The notes: generated by a model not told the origin, from the sequence alone. 64,000 nucleotides of DNA from Gracilibacillus suaedae (GCF_017599345.1 NZ_JAGFVL010000055.1:114198-178197), one strand, 5' to 3'; numbered from the stretch's first letter, positions 8,560-17,819 are shown. A program made the numbers and translations.

Positions 8560-8607
8560 ATAAGCAAAACGTGACTAGCTTTACGGAAAAACATCCGTTT
8601 TGCTTAT
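8560..8607. other. Intergenic inverted repeat
   Basis: ATAAGCAAAACG at 8560-8571 pairs with CGTTTTGCTTAT at 8596-8607 across a 24-base loop. It lies between two minus-strand genes, 75 bases after the 68-residue gene. No clear U-tract follows. Confidence 0.45.
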
Positions 8608-8682
8608 ACTAAAAAATTATTCGCTTATATAGTATAAAATCCCTATTATTTATGTTTTCCCAATATATTCAATTAATAAACA

Positions 8683-8889
8683 TTATGAAACAATTTCGAA
8701 GTAATCCTTTTTAAAACCAGCTATTCGATTGGTATTATCGATAACGAAATAAAATTCCTCAGTTTCATTTTTCACTTCATATATTGCTCCTTCAGATAAA
8801 ACAGAATTTACTTTATATTTTTTAGCATTAGTATGGACACATTTAATTTTTTTAATTGTACGATTGTTTTCCCAATTTTGATGAATCAT
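8683..8889 (-). CDS. Small conserved Bacillaceae protein, 68 residues (DUF6501-like)
   Basis: 68 residues, beginning MIHQNWENNRTIKKIKCVHT and ending RIAGFKKDYFEIVS. GGAGG lies six bases before the ATG. The pattern of charged residues alternating with beta-forming segments (IYEVKNETEEFYFVIDN) suggests a compact beta-barrel. I recognise it as like the small Bacillaceae family called DUF6501, but this is from memory. No function is known. It stands between the AbrB-type permease and the phosphatase, with no clear operon link. Confidence 0.7.
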   Translation of the reverse strand: MIHQNWENNRTIKKIKCVHTNAKKYKVNSVLSEGAIYEVKNETEEFYFVIDNTNRIAGFKKDYFEIVS

Positions 8890-8967
8890 TTATGTCCCTC
8901 CTTCCCTTCTATCATAAACATTTATCGGCTGTTACACAAGGGTTTTCACCAGGTTAACATAATATTG

Positions 8968-10011
8968 TTATGGTTTACTGAATGAAGAAGTCACTTTCTT
9001 AAGGATAAAAGGTAATACCAAAATAATAAATAACAGTCGTACCAGTTGCAATGATCCTACTATCGATGGGTCTGCACCTACTTCACCAGCGGTAATGGCC
9101 ATCTCTACCAATCCACCTGGTGCAAGGCTAAGCATTGCTGTAGCAAAACTGAGATCAGACATGATAGCAAAAATATATCCAAGAGCAGTCGATATCATGA
9201 TAATAATGCAAGTGAATAGAAAGAAAATCCAGGAGAAATTACCCGCTTTTTTTATGTCCGATATTGTTATGGATAAGCCTAAATGAATACCAATCGATAA
9301 TTGAGCTACATGATATAAACTTACCGGTACATCGCTGACTGGTATAGAGAGCAGCTTCAGACTAGCGATAACCAACATAGAAATCAGAACATAGGGTGCC
9401 GGAATTGTATAGCGTAACAGGTATGCGATTCCAAATAGCAGTATATACAACAACACTGTCCAACCATTTAATGCAATGGCTGTATCGGTTAGCATTTGTT
9501 GTGCATTTGTCTGAGTAAACATAAATGATGCCATAAGCGGTACAAGAAATAGGACAGCCATTAGTCTAATTGTGTGAAAGATGGCTACTAAACCAGTATT
9601 AGCATTCATTGAATCACTCATAGCTACCATAACGGATAATCCGCCGGGAATACTTCCTAACAAACCTGTTGATGATTCAATATTTGCATATTTTGCTAAT
9701 AGTTCTCCGCTTTTCATACATAGATAAATGAGCAATAACGTAATGATTAAAAATGGAATAAAATAAGGAATCACTTTACTTAAAGTATTAGAGGTAAAAG
9801 TAGATCCAATTTGTGCACCAGTAAGTAAAAAGCTGATGCTCAAGATCGTTTTGTTCTGTGACAGTGGTTCACTTATTAACCAATTCATGATAAAGACGGC
9901 AATTAGTGGCCCTAGTATCCATGGTAACGGGAAATGTAAAAGAAGGAATATTCCGGTTATAACTAATGAAGCAACATACATGAACAAAAGATAACTAATA
10001 TTTCTAACCAT
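8968..10011 (-). CDS. AbrB-family membrane protein (ammonia-monooxygenase-like permease)
   Basis: 347 residues, almost wholly hydrophobic, with about ten membrane spans. It has the duplicated glycine/proline motifs of the AbrB family (PF05145): LGSIPGGLSVMVAMSD in the first half and LAPGGLVEMAITAGEVGADP in the second, the inverted-repeat hallmark. The family is named after an E. coli protein and is thought to be a transporter or regulator in the membrane; it is unrelated to the Bacillus transition-state regulator AbrB. ATG at 10011 has GAGGG upstream. It lies downstream of the msrAB terminator, so it is a separate unit. Confidence 0.85.
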   Translation of the reverse strand: MVRNISYLLFMYVASLVITGIFLLLHFPLPWILGPLIAVFIMNWLISEPLSQNKTILSISFLLTGAQIGSTFTSNTLSKVIPYFIPFLIITLLLIYLCMKSGELLAKYANIESSTGLLGSIPGGLSVMVAMSDSMNANTGLVAIFHTIRLMAVLFLVPLMASFMFTQTNAQQMLTDTAIALNGWTVLLYILLFGIAYLLRYTIPAPYVLISMLVIASLKLLSIPVSDVPVSLYHVAQLSIGIHLGLSITISDIKKAGNFSWIFFLFTCIIIMISTALGYIFAIMSDLSFATAMLSLAPGGLVEMAITAGEVGADPSIVGSLQLVRLLFIILVLPFILKKVTSSFSKP

Positions 10012-10030
10012 AGTACACGCCCTCTTTTAT

Positions 10031-10060
10031 GAAAAAACTTCCCGAAAACAACGGGAAGTT
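10031..10060 (-). terminator. Rho-independent terminator of msrAB
   Basis: On the minus strand AACTTCCCG (10060-10052) pairs with CGGGAAGTT (10044-10036), followed by TTTTTTC. It overlaps the msrAB stop codon by two bases. Confidence 0.9.
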
Positions 10061-11021
10061 ATTCGAATAATGCCAGGTATTCTTCAAGACCTTCCTCTTT
10101 TAGCTTATGCTTCGGAATAAATCGTAAGGCAGCGGAATTAATACAATATCGCATTCCGCCTTTGTCAATCGGTCCATCATCAAATACATGACCAAGGTGA
10201 GAATCAGCCTCATCACTCCTGACTTCAACTCTTCGCATTCCATGTGATGTATCTAATTTTTCTGCAATTCTATTACGGTTTAACGGCTTGGTGAAACTAG
10301 GCCATCCACAGCCTGCATCATATTGATCAGTAGTTGAAAACAATGGTTCACCACTAACGATATCTACATAGACCCCTTCTTCTTCGTTACGCCAATATTC
10401 ATTGTCAAACGGTCTTTCCGTACCATTTTCTTGTGTAACGTGATACTGAATTGGAGTTAGGCGTTCTTTTAACTCCTCTTTTGAGTAGTGTTTACCCCAG
10501 TTTCTTTTAATAAAATCCGCTCTTCCTGAACCTTTTTTATACATCTGATAATGAAAGCTCTGTTTTTTATAGTAATCCTGATGCTGTTCTTCTGCTGGAT
10601 AAAAGGGCTTGGCAGGTAATATATCTGTTACAATAGGTTCACTAAACTTACCGCTATTTTCCAGATCTTGTTTCGATTGTTCTGCTAGGCTTTTTTGTTC
10701 ATCATTTGTATAATAGATGGCGGTTTTATAGGATTCACCGCGATCATGGAATTGGCCGCCAGGATCAGTGGGATCGATTTGCTGCCAAAATATATCTAAT
10801 AGCTTTTGATAAGGAAAAATGGTTGGATTATACGTAATTTCAACTGCTTCACGATGACCTGTTGTATTGGTGCACACTTCTTCATATGTTGGATTAGGCT
10901 TGTCTCCACCTGTATAGCCAGATACCACTTGTTCAATACCTGGTTGTTCATCGAATGGTTCCACCATACACCAAAAACAGCCACCTGCAAAAATTGCTTT
11001 CTCGCTAGATTGCTTTGTCAT
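10059..11021 (-). CDS. msrAB: Bifunctional peptide methionine sulfoxide reductase MsrA/MsrB
   Basis: 320-residue fusion that repairs both S and R methionine sulfoxide. MsrA occupies about residues 7-160, with catalytic GGCFWCM at the start and the GYTGG segment. MsrB occupies about 190-315, with [10 protein letters not shown], the [16 protein letters not shown] motif and the catalytic Cys in [11 protein letters not shown]. The two CxxC zinc pairs seen in some MsrB proteins are absent. B. subtilis has separate adjacent msrA and msrB genes; here they are one polypeptide. TAGGAGG precedes the ATG. It is a single-gene unit with its own terminator. Confidence 0.95.
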   Translation of the reverse strand: MTKQSSEKAIFAGGCFWCMVEPFDEQPGIEQVVSGYTGGDKPNPTYEEVCTNTTGHREAVEITYNPTIFPYQKLLDIFWQQIDPTDPGGQFHDRGESYKTAIYYTNDEQKSLAEQSKQDLENSGKFSEPIVTDILPAKPFYPAEEQHQDYYKKQSFHYQMYKKGSGRADFIKRNWGKHYSKEELKERLTPIQYHVTQENGTERPFDNEYWRNEEEGVYVDIVSGEPLFSTTDQYDAGCGWPSFTKPLNRNRIAEKLDTSHGMRRVEVRSDEADSHLGHVFDDGPIDKGGMRYCINSAALRFIPKHKLKEEGLEEYLALFE

Positions 11022-11205
11022 GAAAAAGCCTCCTACTTAACGTGATTACTTTTATTGTGCTCTTAGTATGAAAAAAAAGCAAGTGGTCTGTTTTTGTTTG
11101 TTATGAACGCATAAAAATTTTAGCGCTGAAGTAACTAGACATAGTGAATACTTTGTAGTATGAATAAAACTTTGGCAACCGCTTATAGTTTTTCTAAAAG
11201 AAATG

Positions 11206-11694
11206 CTAAATAAACAGTTTTGGTTGAGATTCGCTTGTGCGAATTGGAGCATTGTTTTTCGTTTGTTTTTGAGTTGATGGTGTGCTTTCAGTCATAGTTA
11301 ATTCTTGCGCTTCCTCTACTTCTTCCACATCATCCGTATACTCATTTTCATCTTCATCATCATTTATTTCGTTTAATGCCTTCATCATATTAATTAATTT
11401 TGGGGCGTTTTTTATCATCGGTCCGTATTCTTTAATTAGTGGTGTTGCCTGTTGTGCTACTTTTAAAACTTGTTGCACATTATTTAGTGTTCCCATTAGA
11501 TTAGAGCCGCTACCTGCTGCCATATTTGTTGCCTGGGTCATGTTAGAAGCTTGTGATGGTAAGAACCGTTGTAATATTCCTTGGAGCCCAGTTGGATTAG
11601 TCATTTGATTTGGAACTGGACCACGAGGAAATAGTCCCTGTGTCGGTATATTTTGTTGTGGGAACATTGGTGGTTGGTTTGGTGGACGAAACAT
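11206..11694 (-). CDS. yqfQ: VrrA/YqfQ-family protein
   Basis: 162 residues. The N-terminus is rich in proline and glutamine (MFRPPNQPPMFPQQ), followed by a Gly/Ser-Asn region, an amphipathic helix set (VQQVLKVAQQATPLIKEYGPMIKN, residues about 80-105) and an acidic C-terminal tail. This order matches the VrrA/YqfQ family of Bacillus, linked to spores. ATG at 11694 is chosen because AAGGAG lies eight bases upstream; the ATG at 11700 is only two bases from it. In B. subtilis yqfQ lies elsewhere, near dnaG/sigA, so location is not informative. Confidence 0.75.
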   Translation of the reverse strand: MFRPPNQPPMFPQQNIPTQGLFPRGPVPNQMTNPTGLQGILQRFLPSQASNMTQATNMAAGSGSNLMGTLNNVQQVLKVAQQATPLIKEYGPMIKNAPKLINMMKALNEINDDEDENEYTDDVEEVEEAQELTMTESTPSTQKQTKNNAPIRTSESQPKLFI

Positions 11695-11789
11695 ATACAT
11701 TCTCCTTCCGTATTGCATGTTGATATAGTATATGTTCGTTTGTCTAGAATGGTATAGGCTGAATAGGAACAAGATAAATTTACATTAAG

Positions 11790-11827
11790 AAGGTATATAC
11801 GCTCTTTATGAAGTACGTATATACCTT
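11790..11827. terminator. Hairpin, possible terminator of the 26-residue ORF
   Basis: AAGGTATATAC (11790-11800) pairs exactly with GTATATACCTT (11817-11827). On the minus strand it lies 15 bases after the stop of the 26-codon ORF and is followed by CTTCTTAAT, a poor U-tract. Confidence 0.4.
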
Positions 11828-11841
11828 ATTCTATATCTCTA

Positions 11842-11922
11842 CTACTCTGATAGAACATCTGCTGAAATAATTAATGCAACGGAACCACTTATTACTAGGC
11901 CACAAAGTACTGCTGATAACAT
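11842..11922 (-). CDS. Putative 26-residue membrane peptide
   Basis: ATG at 11922 has GGGGAGG seven to eight bases upstream, an unusually strong ribosome binding site for noncoding DNA. The peptide, MLSAVLCGLVISG followed by SVALIISADVLSE, is one hydrophobic span with an acidic end. It is followed by a hairpin. It sits alone between yqfQ and sbcC. I know no family; translation is inferred only from the binding site and hydrophobicity. Confidence 0.4.
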   Translation of the reverse strand: MLSAVLCGLVISGSVALIISADVLSE

Positions 11923-12090
11923 CTTTGTTCCTCCCCGTACCTTTATTGTTATTTCTATCATATTAAACGAAAAGGATAATTTCTATAACGGGAAATGAAC
12001 ATTTGACGACAAATAATATTTCCTGGGTAAGCGCAAGTTTTGACAGCATTTATATTGCTTTTGTTGAATTTTGTATCATTATGCGTGTTT

Positions 12091-15000
12091 TTAACCTATG
12101 CTGAACTTCGCAGTAGAACCGTTAGGAGACGATTCCACTACAAGTTTTGCTTTAATTTCTTCTTTTAATTGTGCTACATGGGAAATAACGCCAATGACTC
12201 GATGATCTCGCTGCAAGTCTTTCAAACATCTAATGGCTTGCTCCAGTGATATTTCATCAAGCGTACCAAACCCTTCGTCAATAAATAGCGTATCTAATTG
12301 TACACCGCCTGCATGAGCTTGGACAATATCAGCCATTCCTAATGCCAAGCTAAGAGCCGCTTTGAATCCTTCCCCGCCAGAAAGGGTTTTTACTGATCTT
12401 TTCTTACCGGTATAGTGATCAAGCACTTCAAGATCGAGACCACTCTGTGCACCTCGTTTTGCCAACTCTTCACTTCTAATTAATTGATAACGATGGTCTG
12501 TCATTTGATCTAGACGTATATTGGCTTGTAACAATATTTCATCTAGAAAGGTCGATAATACAAATCGCTCAAATGAAAGTCTTGCCGTATTATCACCTCG
12601 TGCTAAATCAGCTAACTCTCCAATGTGGTAATAATCATCATTTATTTTCTTCATTTTTTCTTCTAATTCTGCTGTTTTGCGAATTGTATTAACTAACTGT
12701 TCGATTTGATATGCTAAAGATTGGGTTTGTTTATTTTTTTCATCTTTATCTTTTTCCACTTGTGCTATCTTTTCTTCCATTTTTGTTAAATTAGGTTTTT
12801 CTATATCTTTTATCCATTCTCTTAAATTGTCTAACCGACTATTCACAAGATTTTTTTGCTCATCATGCTGTGATATCTCTTGTTCTATTTCCTGTTGCTT
12901 ATCAAAAGAAAGTAGTGCTTGTTTATAGTTTGAAATCGAGGCAAATTGATAATTAGCAAGAGCTTGATTGAATTTTTCTTCTTGTTGTAAGTATTTTTGT
13001 TGCAACTGATTCGCAAACTGTTTTGCTTCCAGATATTTTGTGTCCGCCTTGTTCTTATCTTCGATCATTTTTTCATAATAAGCCTTGATGCTTTTCCACT
13101 GTTGTATCTTATCATTGAGTTTCTCTTCCAATTTCATAACTTGTTGCTTAAAAGCGGTAGGTGATTCCACATCTGTTGGAAGTTGGGCTTTAAGCTGTGT
13201 ATATTTAGCATGTATTTGATGGTAATCATTACTTAATTTTTGATACTTATCTTGTGTTTGTGCTAAATCTTGCTTTAATCGATCATAATTCTTTATTGTG
13301 GTTTGTATTTGTTTGAACTGCTTTTGTAAATCTAGAACGCTAGTGCTATGCTTTTCCGTTTCTTTTTTATTGTTTTGAATGCTTTCTCGTAAAGATGTAT
13401 CTTTTTGTTGCAATTGTTCTTTTGTAATCTGATCGGTATCGATATCTAATGCTTGCATTAATCGTGTAACAATTTGCCTCTTCCCTTCTCCTTGCTCTTT
13501 AATTTGCAGGAGTGTCATTTGTATACTTTTTGTTTCTTCTTGTAATGTCGTAAAATATTGGGTCTCTTGTTCAATCATTTCATCCGAGATGGTTGAATCT
13601 TCTAAGTTGGCGAGCTCGGGATGATGAACAGATCCACAGACTGGACATGCATCTCCACCTTCTAATGATGCTGCCAAATAACTTGCAAAATGTTTTTTTC
13701 TTTCTTGTTCTAACTGTCCACATCTTTTTGCCTGTACATCAGCTTTCATTTGTAATTTATTAACTACATTTTTATATTGCTGGTAATCTTTTCTTAACAC
13801 GAGAAGTTCTCGATATTCGTTCTTTAAATCTCGCATATCTGTCGCTTTTTGTTGCAGTTGCTCCTTTTCATACGTTAGCTGTTGCAAAGTACCGTTTAAT
13901 TCATGGATCTTATCTCTAATCTCGTAACTCGTCTCTTTCATTTTTTCCAGTTCTTTTATTTTATCTTCTAATAGAGTTTGGTTTTCCTTTGTTTGCTTTC
14001 TTTTTTCATTCAATTTATTTAATTCTGTTCCGGCAGCTTCCAGTTCATCCATTCTCGCTAGTAATTGCTGTTGTTCTTTTAATTGAAATTGTAAGGTTTC
14101 ACGTTCTTGCTCTTTCTTTTGCTCTACTTCATATTTACCTTTAGCCTGTTCAAAATGAATGTGCAATTCCTTTTGTTGTTTGGCTATAGCTTCAAATTTC
14201 TGTTGTTGAGTTTGCCACTCTTCTTGTCTTGTCTGCATTAATTCTTCTAGTGGCTTTATTTTCTCAGCTATTTTTGACAATTCAAGTTGTTCGTGTAATA
14301 AATTTATTTCATTTTGCTTTTGCTGCAACAATTTTTGTTTTTCTAGCAGTTGTTCGTACTCATGAAAATGATCTACGAGCTTTTTTTGCTGGTAATATTG
14401 TTCATGTAAAAAGGTTAATTGATTGTTTACTTGCTCTAATTCTTTAGTAAGTGATGATTTTTGTTCTTCTAGCTTGAGATAATGATCTGTTAGCTGTTCA
14501 TTTATCTTTTTATCGGAGTCAGGATTGATAATTTCATTAGGTAGCTTCTCTAATTCTTGATGATATTGCCAATCCAGCTTTTCTAGTTGCTCTTCCAAAG
14601 CTTTGGCTTGTTCTTTTAATTTATCAGTAATATTTTTATAGAAATAAGTCCGGAAGATTTTTTGTAGAACTTCTTCTCGTTCTTTACTATTTTCAGAGAT
14701 TAATTTACGGAATTCACCTTGAGGAATCATAATCATTTTCTTAAATTGCTCATAATCAAGACCGATCATTTCCTCGATCGTTTCATTGACGTCTTTTATT
14801 CTCGAAACGATTAATTCCCATTGCTGCTCTTGATTATAAACATAAAGACTTGCACTAGCCGCTTCTTCTGTATACCCTTCTCCTCTTGCTTTCGGCTTTT
14901 GTTGTTTTGGACTACGAATAACTCGATATGTTTTATGATGTAACTCAAAGGTGAAACGAACGGAAGTCAGCTCAGAGACATTGGCGAAGTGACTACGAAA

Positions 15001-15195
15001 TCCATCTTGGTCCCGGTCAGTTCCACTAGCTTTTCCATATAAACTGTAACAAATCGCATCAAAAATCGTTGTTTTTCCTGAACCAGTTGGACCGGTAATT
15101 AAAAATATCGGTTCTTCTCCTAAATCGGTAAAATCTATCTGTTGTTGTTTTCGATAGGGTCCAAATGCGATTAGTTCAAGGTTTAAAGCGCGCAT
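12091..15195 (-). CDS. sbcC: Exonuclease subunit SbcC (Rad50-like ATPase)
   Basis: 1034 residues. With SbcD it forms the ATP-dependent nuclease that opens hairpins and processes blocked DNA ends. Walker A GPTGSGKTT lies near residue 35; two long Gln/Lys/Glu-rich coiled coils flank a zinc hook CPVCGSVHH near 515; the ABC signature LSGGEGFKAALSLALGMAD is near 945, followed by Walker B TLFIDEGFGTLD near 975. Length is typical. The start lies one base after the sbcD stop, so translation is coupled. The upstream promoter region contains a LexA-like site. Confidence 0.97.
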   Translation of the reverse strand: MRALNLELIAFGPYRKQQQIDFTDLGEEPIFLITGPTGSGKTTIFDAICYSLYGKASGTDRDQDGFRSHFANVSELTSVRFTFELHHKTYRVIRSPKQQKPKARGEGYTEEAASASLYVYNQEQQWELIVSRIKDVNETIEEMIGLDYEQFKKMIMIPQGEFRKLISENSKEREEVLQKIFRTYFYKNITDKLKEQAKALEEQLEKLDWQYHQELEKLPNEIINPDSDKKINEQLTDHYLKLEEQKSSLTKELEQVNNQLTFLHEQYYQQKKLVDHFHEYEQLLEKQKLLQQKQNEINLLHEQLELSKIAEKIKPLEELMQTRQEEWQTQQQKFEAIAKQQKELHIHFEQAKGKYEVEQKKEQERETLQFQLKEQQQLLARMDELEAAGTELNKLNEKRKQTKENQTLLEDKIKELEKMKETSYEIRDKIHELNGTLQQLTYEKEQLQQKATDMRDLKNEYRELLVLRKDYQQYKNVVNKLQMKADVQAKRCGQLEQERKKHFASYLAASLEGGDACPVCGSVHHPELANLEDSTISDEMIEQETQYFTTLQEETKSIQMTLLQIKEQGEGKRQIVTRLMQALDIDTDQITKEQLQQKDTSLRESIQNNKKETEKHSTSVLDLQKQFKQIQTTIKNYDRLKQDLAQTQDKYQKLSNDYHQIHAKYTQLKAQLPTDVESPTAFKQQVMKLEEKLNDKIQQWKSIKAYYEKMIEDKNKADTKYLEAKQFANQLQQKYLQQEEKFNQALANYQFASISNYKQALLSFDKQQEIEQEISQHDEQKNLVNSRLDNLREWIKDIEKPNLTKMEEKIAQVEKDKDEKNKQTQSLAYQIEQLVNTIRKTAELEEKMKKINDDYYHIGELADLARGDNTARLSFERFVLSTFLDEILLQANIRLDQMTDHRYQLIRSEELAKRGAQSGLDLEVLDHYTGKKRSVKTLSGGEGFKAALSLALGMADIVQAHAGGVQLDTLFIDEGFGTLDEISLEQAIRCLKDLQRDHRVIGVISHVAQLKEEIKAKLVVESSPNGSTAKFSIG

Positions 15196-15196
15196 A

Positions 15197-16348
15197 TTAT
15201 TTCTCCCTCTCTTCTACCATAACTTTCTTTATGACGTCTTGTACATATTTCGCCCGTTCTTCGGAAAGTTCCGATCCTTTGATTTCTTTGTAAAATGATG
15301 CAAATAGTTGTTCGTGGGTCATTTTTTGCTTTTCCTTTATCGATTGGATTTCTTTAAGAGATTGATGAACTAAATGATGCTTTCGTTCTAACCGTAAGAT
15401 ATTAGGGAAAAGCTTACGAAGTTTTGTGACAGGATCTATGATTTGCCCATCATCCAGCAATCTTATTTGCAAGTAGTCTTTCGTCGCTTTTACTACTTTT
15501 TCCTCTAACAATTCTTCGAAGTAACCTTCAACAATTTGTAAGTCTTTTGGCGCGTTTAAGGGAATCGTATATACTGTTTTCTCCATGCCATCTAATTCTA
15601 GGATGGTTACAGATTTTTTATGGTTTGCTTCTGAAAAGGAATATTTCATGATTGACCCGCTATATCGGATAAAATCACTTTTTATTTTTTGAGGTTGATG
15701 GAGATGGCCTAAGGCAATGTAATCAAAAGATTTAAATATAGAAGCGTCGATATAAGGAGTACCACCAATCATCGTGAGTCTTTCTTCAGACTCCGATTCC
15801 ATTCCGCCTGCAATAAAGGCATGTCCGACTAAAATATGTTGAGCTTGATCTGTCATTTGTCTTTCGAGCTCCTTCACTATCCGCTCCATCGCTTCTTGAT
15901 GTGTTTCGATGGAATTCTCTTGAAAATAGTGCTTCACTTGTTCTGGTTCGATATAAGGCACTAAATGAAAATAGACATCATGTTGACCATCGTTAAAATG
16001 TATCGGTTGAAACACATCCTCAATGGATGTTGCTAAATATAATTGTTTGGATCGAAATAAGCTTGCTCCGAACCCGAGCCGATCAGGACTATCATGATTA
16101 CCAGAAATGGCAACGACCGGTATCTCCATTTCAACGGATACGGTAGTAAAAAATGAATTTAATAATTCAACAGCCTCCCTTGGTGGCACCGCTCGGTCAT
16201 AAAGGTCACCTGCAATGATGATTACATCCGGATTTTCTACTTGGATAATTTCAATCAAATGCTGGAGAACTTTTCCTTGATCTTCAGTCATGTGCATTCC
16301 ATGAACAATTTTTCCTAAATGCCAATCTGCAGTATGTAAAATCTTCAT
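15197..16348 (-). CDS. sbcD: Exonuclease subunit SbcD (Mre11-like nuclease)
   Basis: 383 residues with the calcineurin-like phosphoesterase core: HTADWHLGK near residue 5, AGDLYDRAVPPREAVELL near 50, SGNHDSPDRL near 85, VGHAFIAGG and ALGHLHQPQ further on, which together supply the two Mn2+ sites. The C-terminal helical part contacts SbcC. ATG at 16348 (MKILHTADWHLG) is preferred: AAGG lies five bases upstream and it fits the family start, whereas the GTG at 16360 is too close to GGAAGGG. First gene of sbcDC, divergent from yolD. Confidence 0.96.
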   Translation of the reverse strand: MKILHTADWHLGKIVHGMHMTEDQGKVLQHLIEIIQVENPDVIIIAGDLYDRAVPPREAVELLNSFFTTVSVEMEIPVVAISGNHDSPDRLGFGASLFRSKQLYLATSIEDVFQPIHFNDGQHDVYFHLVPYIEPEQVKHYFQENSIETHQEAMERIVKELERQMTDQAQHILVGHAFIAGGMESESEERLTMIGGTPYIDASIFKSFDYIALGHLHQPQKIKSDFIRYSGSIMKYSFSEANHKKSVTILELDGMEKTVYTIPLNAPKDLQIVEGYFEELLEEKVVKATKDYLQIRLLDDGQIIDPVTKLRKLFPNILRLERKHHLVHQSLKEIQSIKEKQKMTHEQLFASFYKEIKGSELSEERAKYVQDVIKKVMVEEREK

Positions 16349-16384
16349 AGTCGCCTTCACATCCCTTCCATATTTTCACTATTC

Positions 16385-16405
16385 ATTATACACGAACAGG
16401 CGCTC
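16385..16405 (-). promoter_or_regulatory. Candidate sbcD promoter with LexA-like site
   Basis: On the minus strand TATAAT (16390-16385) is preceded by GAGCGCCTGTTC (16405-16394), which differs from the Bacillus LexA half-site pattern GAAC-N4-GTTC at one of eight positions. A clear -35 is lacking (GACTTT at about the right place). SOS control of sbcDC is therefore only suggested. Confidence 0.4.
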
Positions 16406-16414
16406 TAAAGTCTA

Positions 16415-16443
16415 TTGATAAAGAACTAATGTTCGTGTATAAT
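16415..16443 (+). promoter_or_regulatory. SigA promoter of yolD with LexA (DinR) box in the spacer
   Basis: TTGATA at 16415-16420 and TATAAT at 16438-16443 are 17 bases apart, a near-consensus vegetative promoter. Between them, 16422-16435, lies AGAACTAATGTTCG, an intact GAAC-N4-GTTC LexA site. Repressor bound there would cover the promoter. The yolD start codon is 18 bases downstream of the -10. Confidence 0.85.
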
Positions 16444-16461
16444 AATACTGAGGTGATTTTT

Positions 16462-16806
16462 TTGATACATGATCGAGGTAAAATAAAATGGTCTTCTTTA
16501 ATGTTGCCTGAGCATGTTGAAATGCTTCAAGATTTCTTTGCTGACGCCCCCTTTCAGGAAAAGCCAGTTTTAAATGAAGATTATGTTAGCGAAATGGAGT
16601 TAACGTTACAACAAGCGATACACACTCAACAAAAGGTAACATTACGCTATTATCAAATTGGTTCTTTTAAAGCCGCTATTGGTCATATTACCAAAATGGA
16701 TTCAATCGAAAGAAAGCTAACCATTCAAGAAGGAGCATTAAAACAAAAGGTTCCATTTGAAAATATTGTAGCAATAGAATTATTACATGAGCAGGAAAAG
16801 CCATGA
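16462..16806 (+). CDS. yolD: YolD-like protein, SOS-regulated
   Basis: 114 residues of the YolD-like family, recognised by the opening IHDRGKIKWSSLMLPEHVEML and a C-terminal Sm-like/beta region (VPFENIVAIELL). TTG at 16462 is the start: GAGGTG is six bases upstream; longer in-frame starts would lie inside the promoter. In B. subtilis yolD and yqjX are SOS genes next to Y-family polymerase genes (uvrX, yqjW), and YolD-like proteins are proposed UmuD analogues. Here no polymerase is adjacent; the next gene, yozE, is convergent. The LexA box in its promoter supports SOS induction. Confidence 0.85.
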   Translation: MIHDRGKIKWSSLMLPEHVEMLQDFFADAPFQEKPVLNEDYVSEMELTLQQAIHTQQKVTLRYYQIGSFKAAIGHITKMDSIERKLTIQEGALKQKVPFENIVAIELLHEQEKP

Positions 16807-16831
16807 GTGGTTAGCGTCTCACTCATGGCTT
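16798..16831 (-). terminator. Terminator between yolD and yozE
   Basis: AAGCCATGAGTG (16798-16809) pairs with CACTCATGGCTT (16820-16831). The U-tract TTTTCC is on the minus strand, favouring yozE; the stem contains the stop codons of both convergent genes. Confidence 0.65.
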
Positions 16832-17044
16832 CACTTCATCTATATACTCCTCCCATAAATGATCATATGTTGCAGCCGCTTCTGGAAAAGGAGTATGCCA
16901 TTCCAGATAACTGCTAATTTCATAATAATCGTTAGAATGCTTGGGAAAGTCATGATCATAAAACATCCAATCAGCTAACCTCCGAGCATCATCAAGTTGT
17001 TTATTTCCACGATAACGCATCATAAAGTGATAAAAAGACTTCAT
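16823..17044 (-). CDS. yozE: YozE family protein (UPF0346)
   Basis: 73 residues, matching the UPF0346/YozE family: MKSFYHFMMRYRG at the start, then ARRLADWMFYDHDFPKHS and an acidic helical end (YDHLWEEYID). Family members are small all-helical cytosolic proteins conserved in Bacilli, of unknown function. It is the last gene before a bidirectional hairpin and lies 22 bases downstream of tatC, so it may share the tatC transcript. Confidence 0.88.
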   Translation of the reverse strand: MKSFYHFMMRYRGNKQLDDARRLADWMFYDHDFPKHSNDYYEISSYLEWHTPFPEAAATYDHLWEEYIDEVKP

Positions 17045-17066
17045 ACGCTTTCCTCAATCCTTCATG

Positions 17067-17819
17067 TTAATTTTCCATAAATTCACGATGGTTTTCTTGT
17101 TTTTTGCGGTATACTATTCGAGATAACATAATACTGATTTCATACAGTATGATTAGTGGAATTGCAACGACAATTTGCAAGATAAAATCTGGTGGTGAAA
17201 TCATAGTTCCGATAATAATTAGGATAAAATAACCGTACTTTCTTGTTTTGCTTAAAAATTGTGGTGTAACAATACCTAAACTAGTTAAAAACATCATAAT
17301 AACCGGGACTTCAAAGAATACAGCAAATGGTAATGTCACTTTAAATATAAAGCGGAAATAGTTTTCCACTGTGAACATCGTATCAAACATTCCATCATTT
17401 AAAGATAATACAAATGGAAGAATAAGCTGTATAAAGATGAAATAGCCAAAGGCAAGTCCAGAAACGAATAAAATAAAAATAACTGGAATATAAGCCAATG
17501 AAATTCGTTGTTCTCTTTTCGTTAATCCGGGTTTAACAAATAACCATAATTGCATACATAGAAATGGTAATGTTGCAGCAAAGGCAACAATAAAAGCAAT
17601 CATGAAGATAATCCAAATAATTTCTTCTGGTGAAATGAGGTTTAATGTGATATCTATATGACTTAAAAAGAAATTCCTAATATCTTCTACAAAATAAAGG
17701 CCGCCAATAAAAAACAATACAAATACTAGTGCGGTCCATAACAGCCGATTGCGTAATTCAGCGAAATGGTCTAAATATCCCATTTCCTTCTCATTTGGTA
17801 ATGATTTTTCTTGCTTCAT
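17067..17819 (-). CDS. tatC: Sec-independent protein translocase TatC
   Basis: 250-residue receptor of the twin-arginine export pathway with six membrane spans. Diagnostic parts are the N-terminal YLDHFAELRNRLLW, the first periplasmic loop, FVKPGLTKREQR with the conserved Glu region, and the final loop TMISPPDFILQI. ATG at 17819 (MKQEKS) is chosen, with AAGGG about ten bases upstream; the longer frame to 17891 adds a non-homologous leader. It follows the two tatA genes but is separated from them by a strong terminator-like hairpin. Confidence 0.95.
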   Translation of the reverse strand: MKQEKSLPNEKEMGYLDHFAELRNRLLWTALVFVLFFIGGLYFVEDIRNFFLSHIDITLNLISPEEIIWIIFMIAFIVAFAATLPFLCMQLWLFVKPGLTKREQRISLAYIPVIFILFVSGLAFGYFIFIQLILPFVLSLNDGMFDTMFTVENYFRFIFKVTLPFAVFFEVPVIMMFLTSLGIVTPQFLSKTRKYGYFILIIIGTMISPPDFILQIVVAIPLIILYEISIMLSRIVYRKKQENHREFMEN

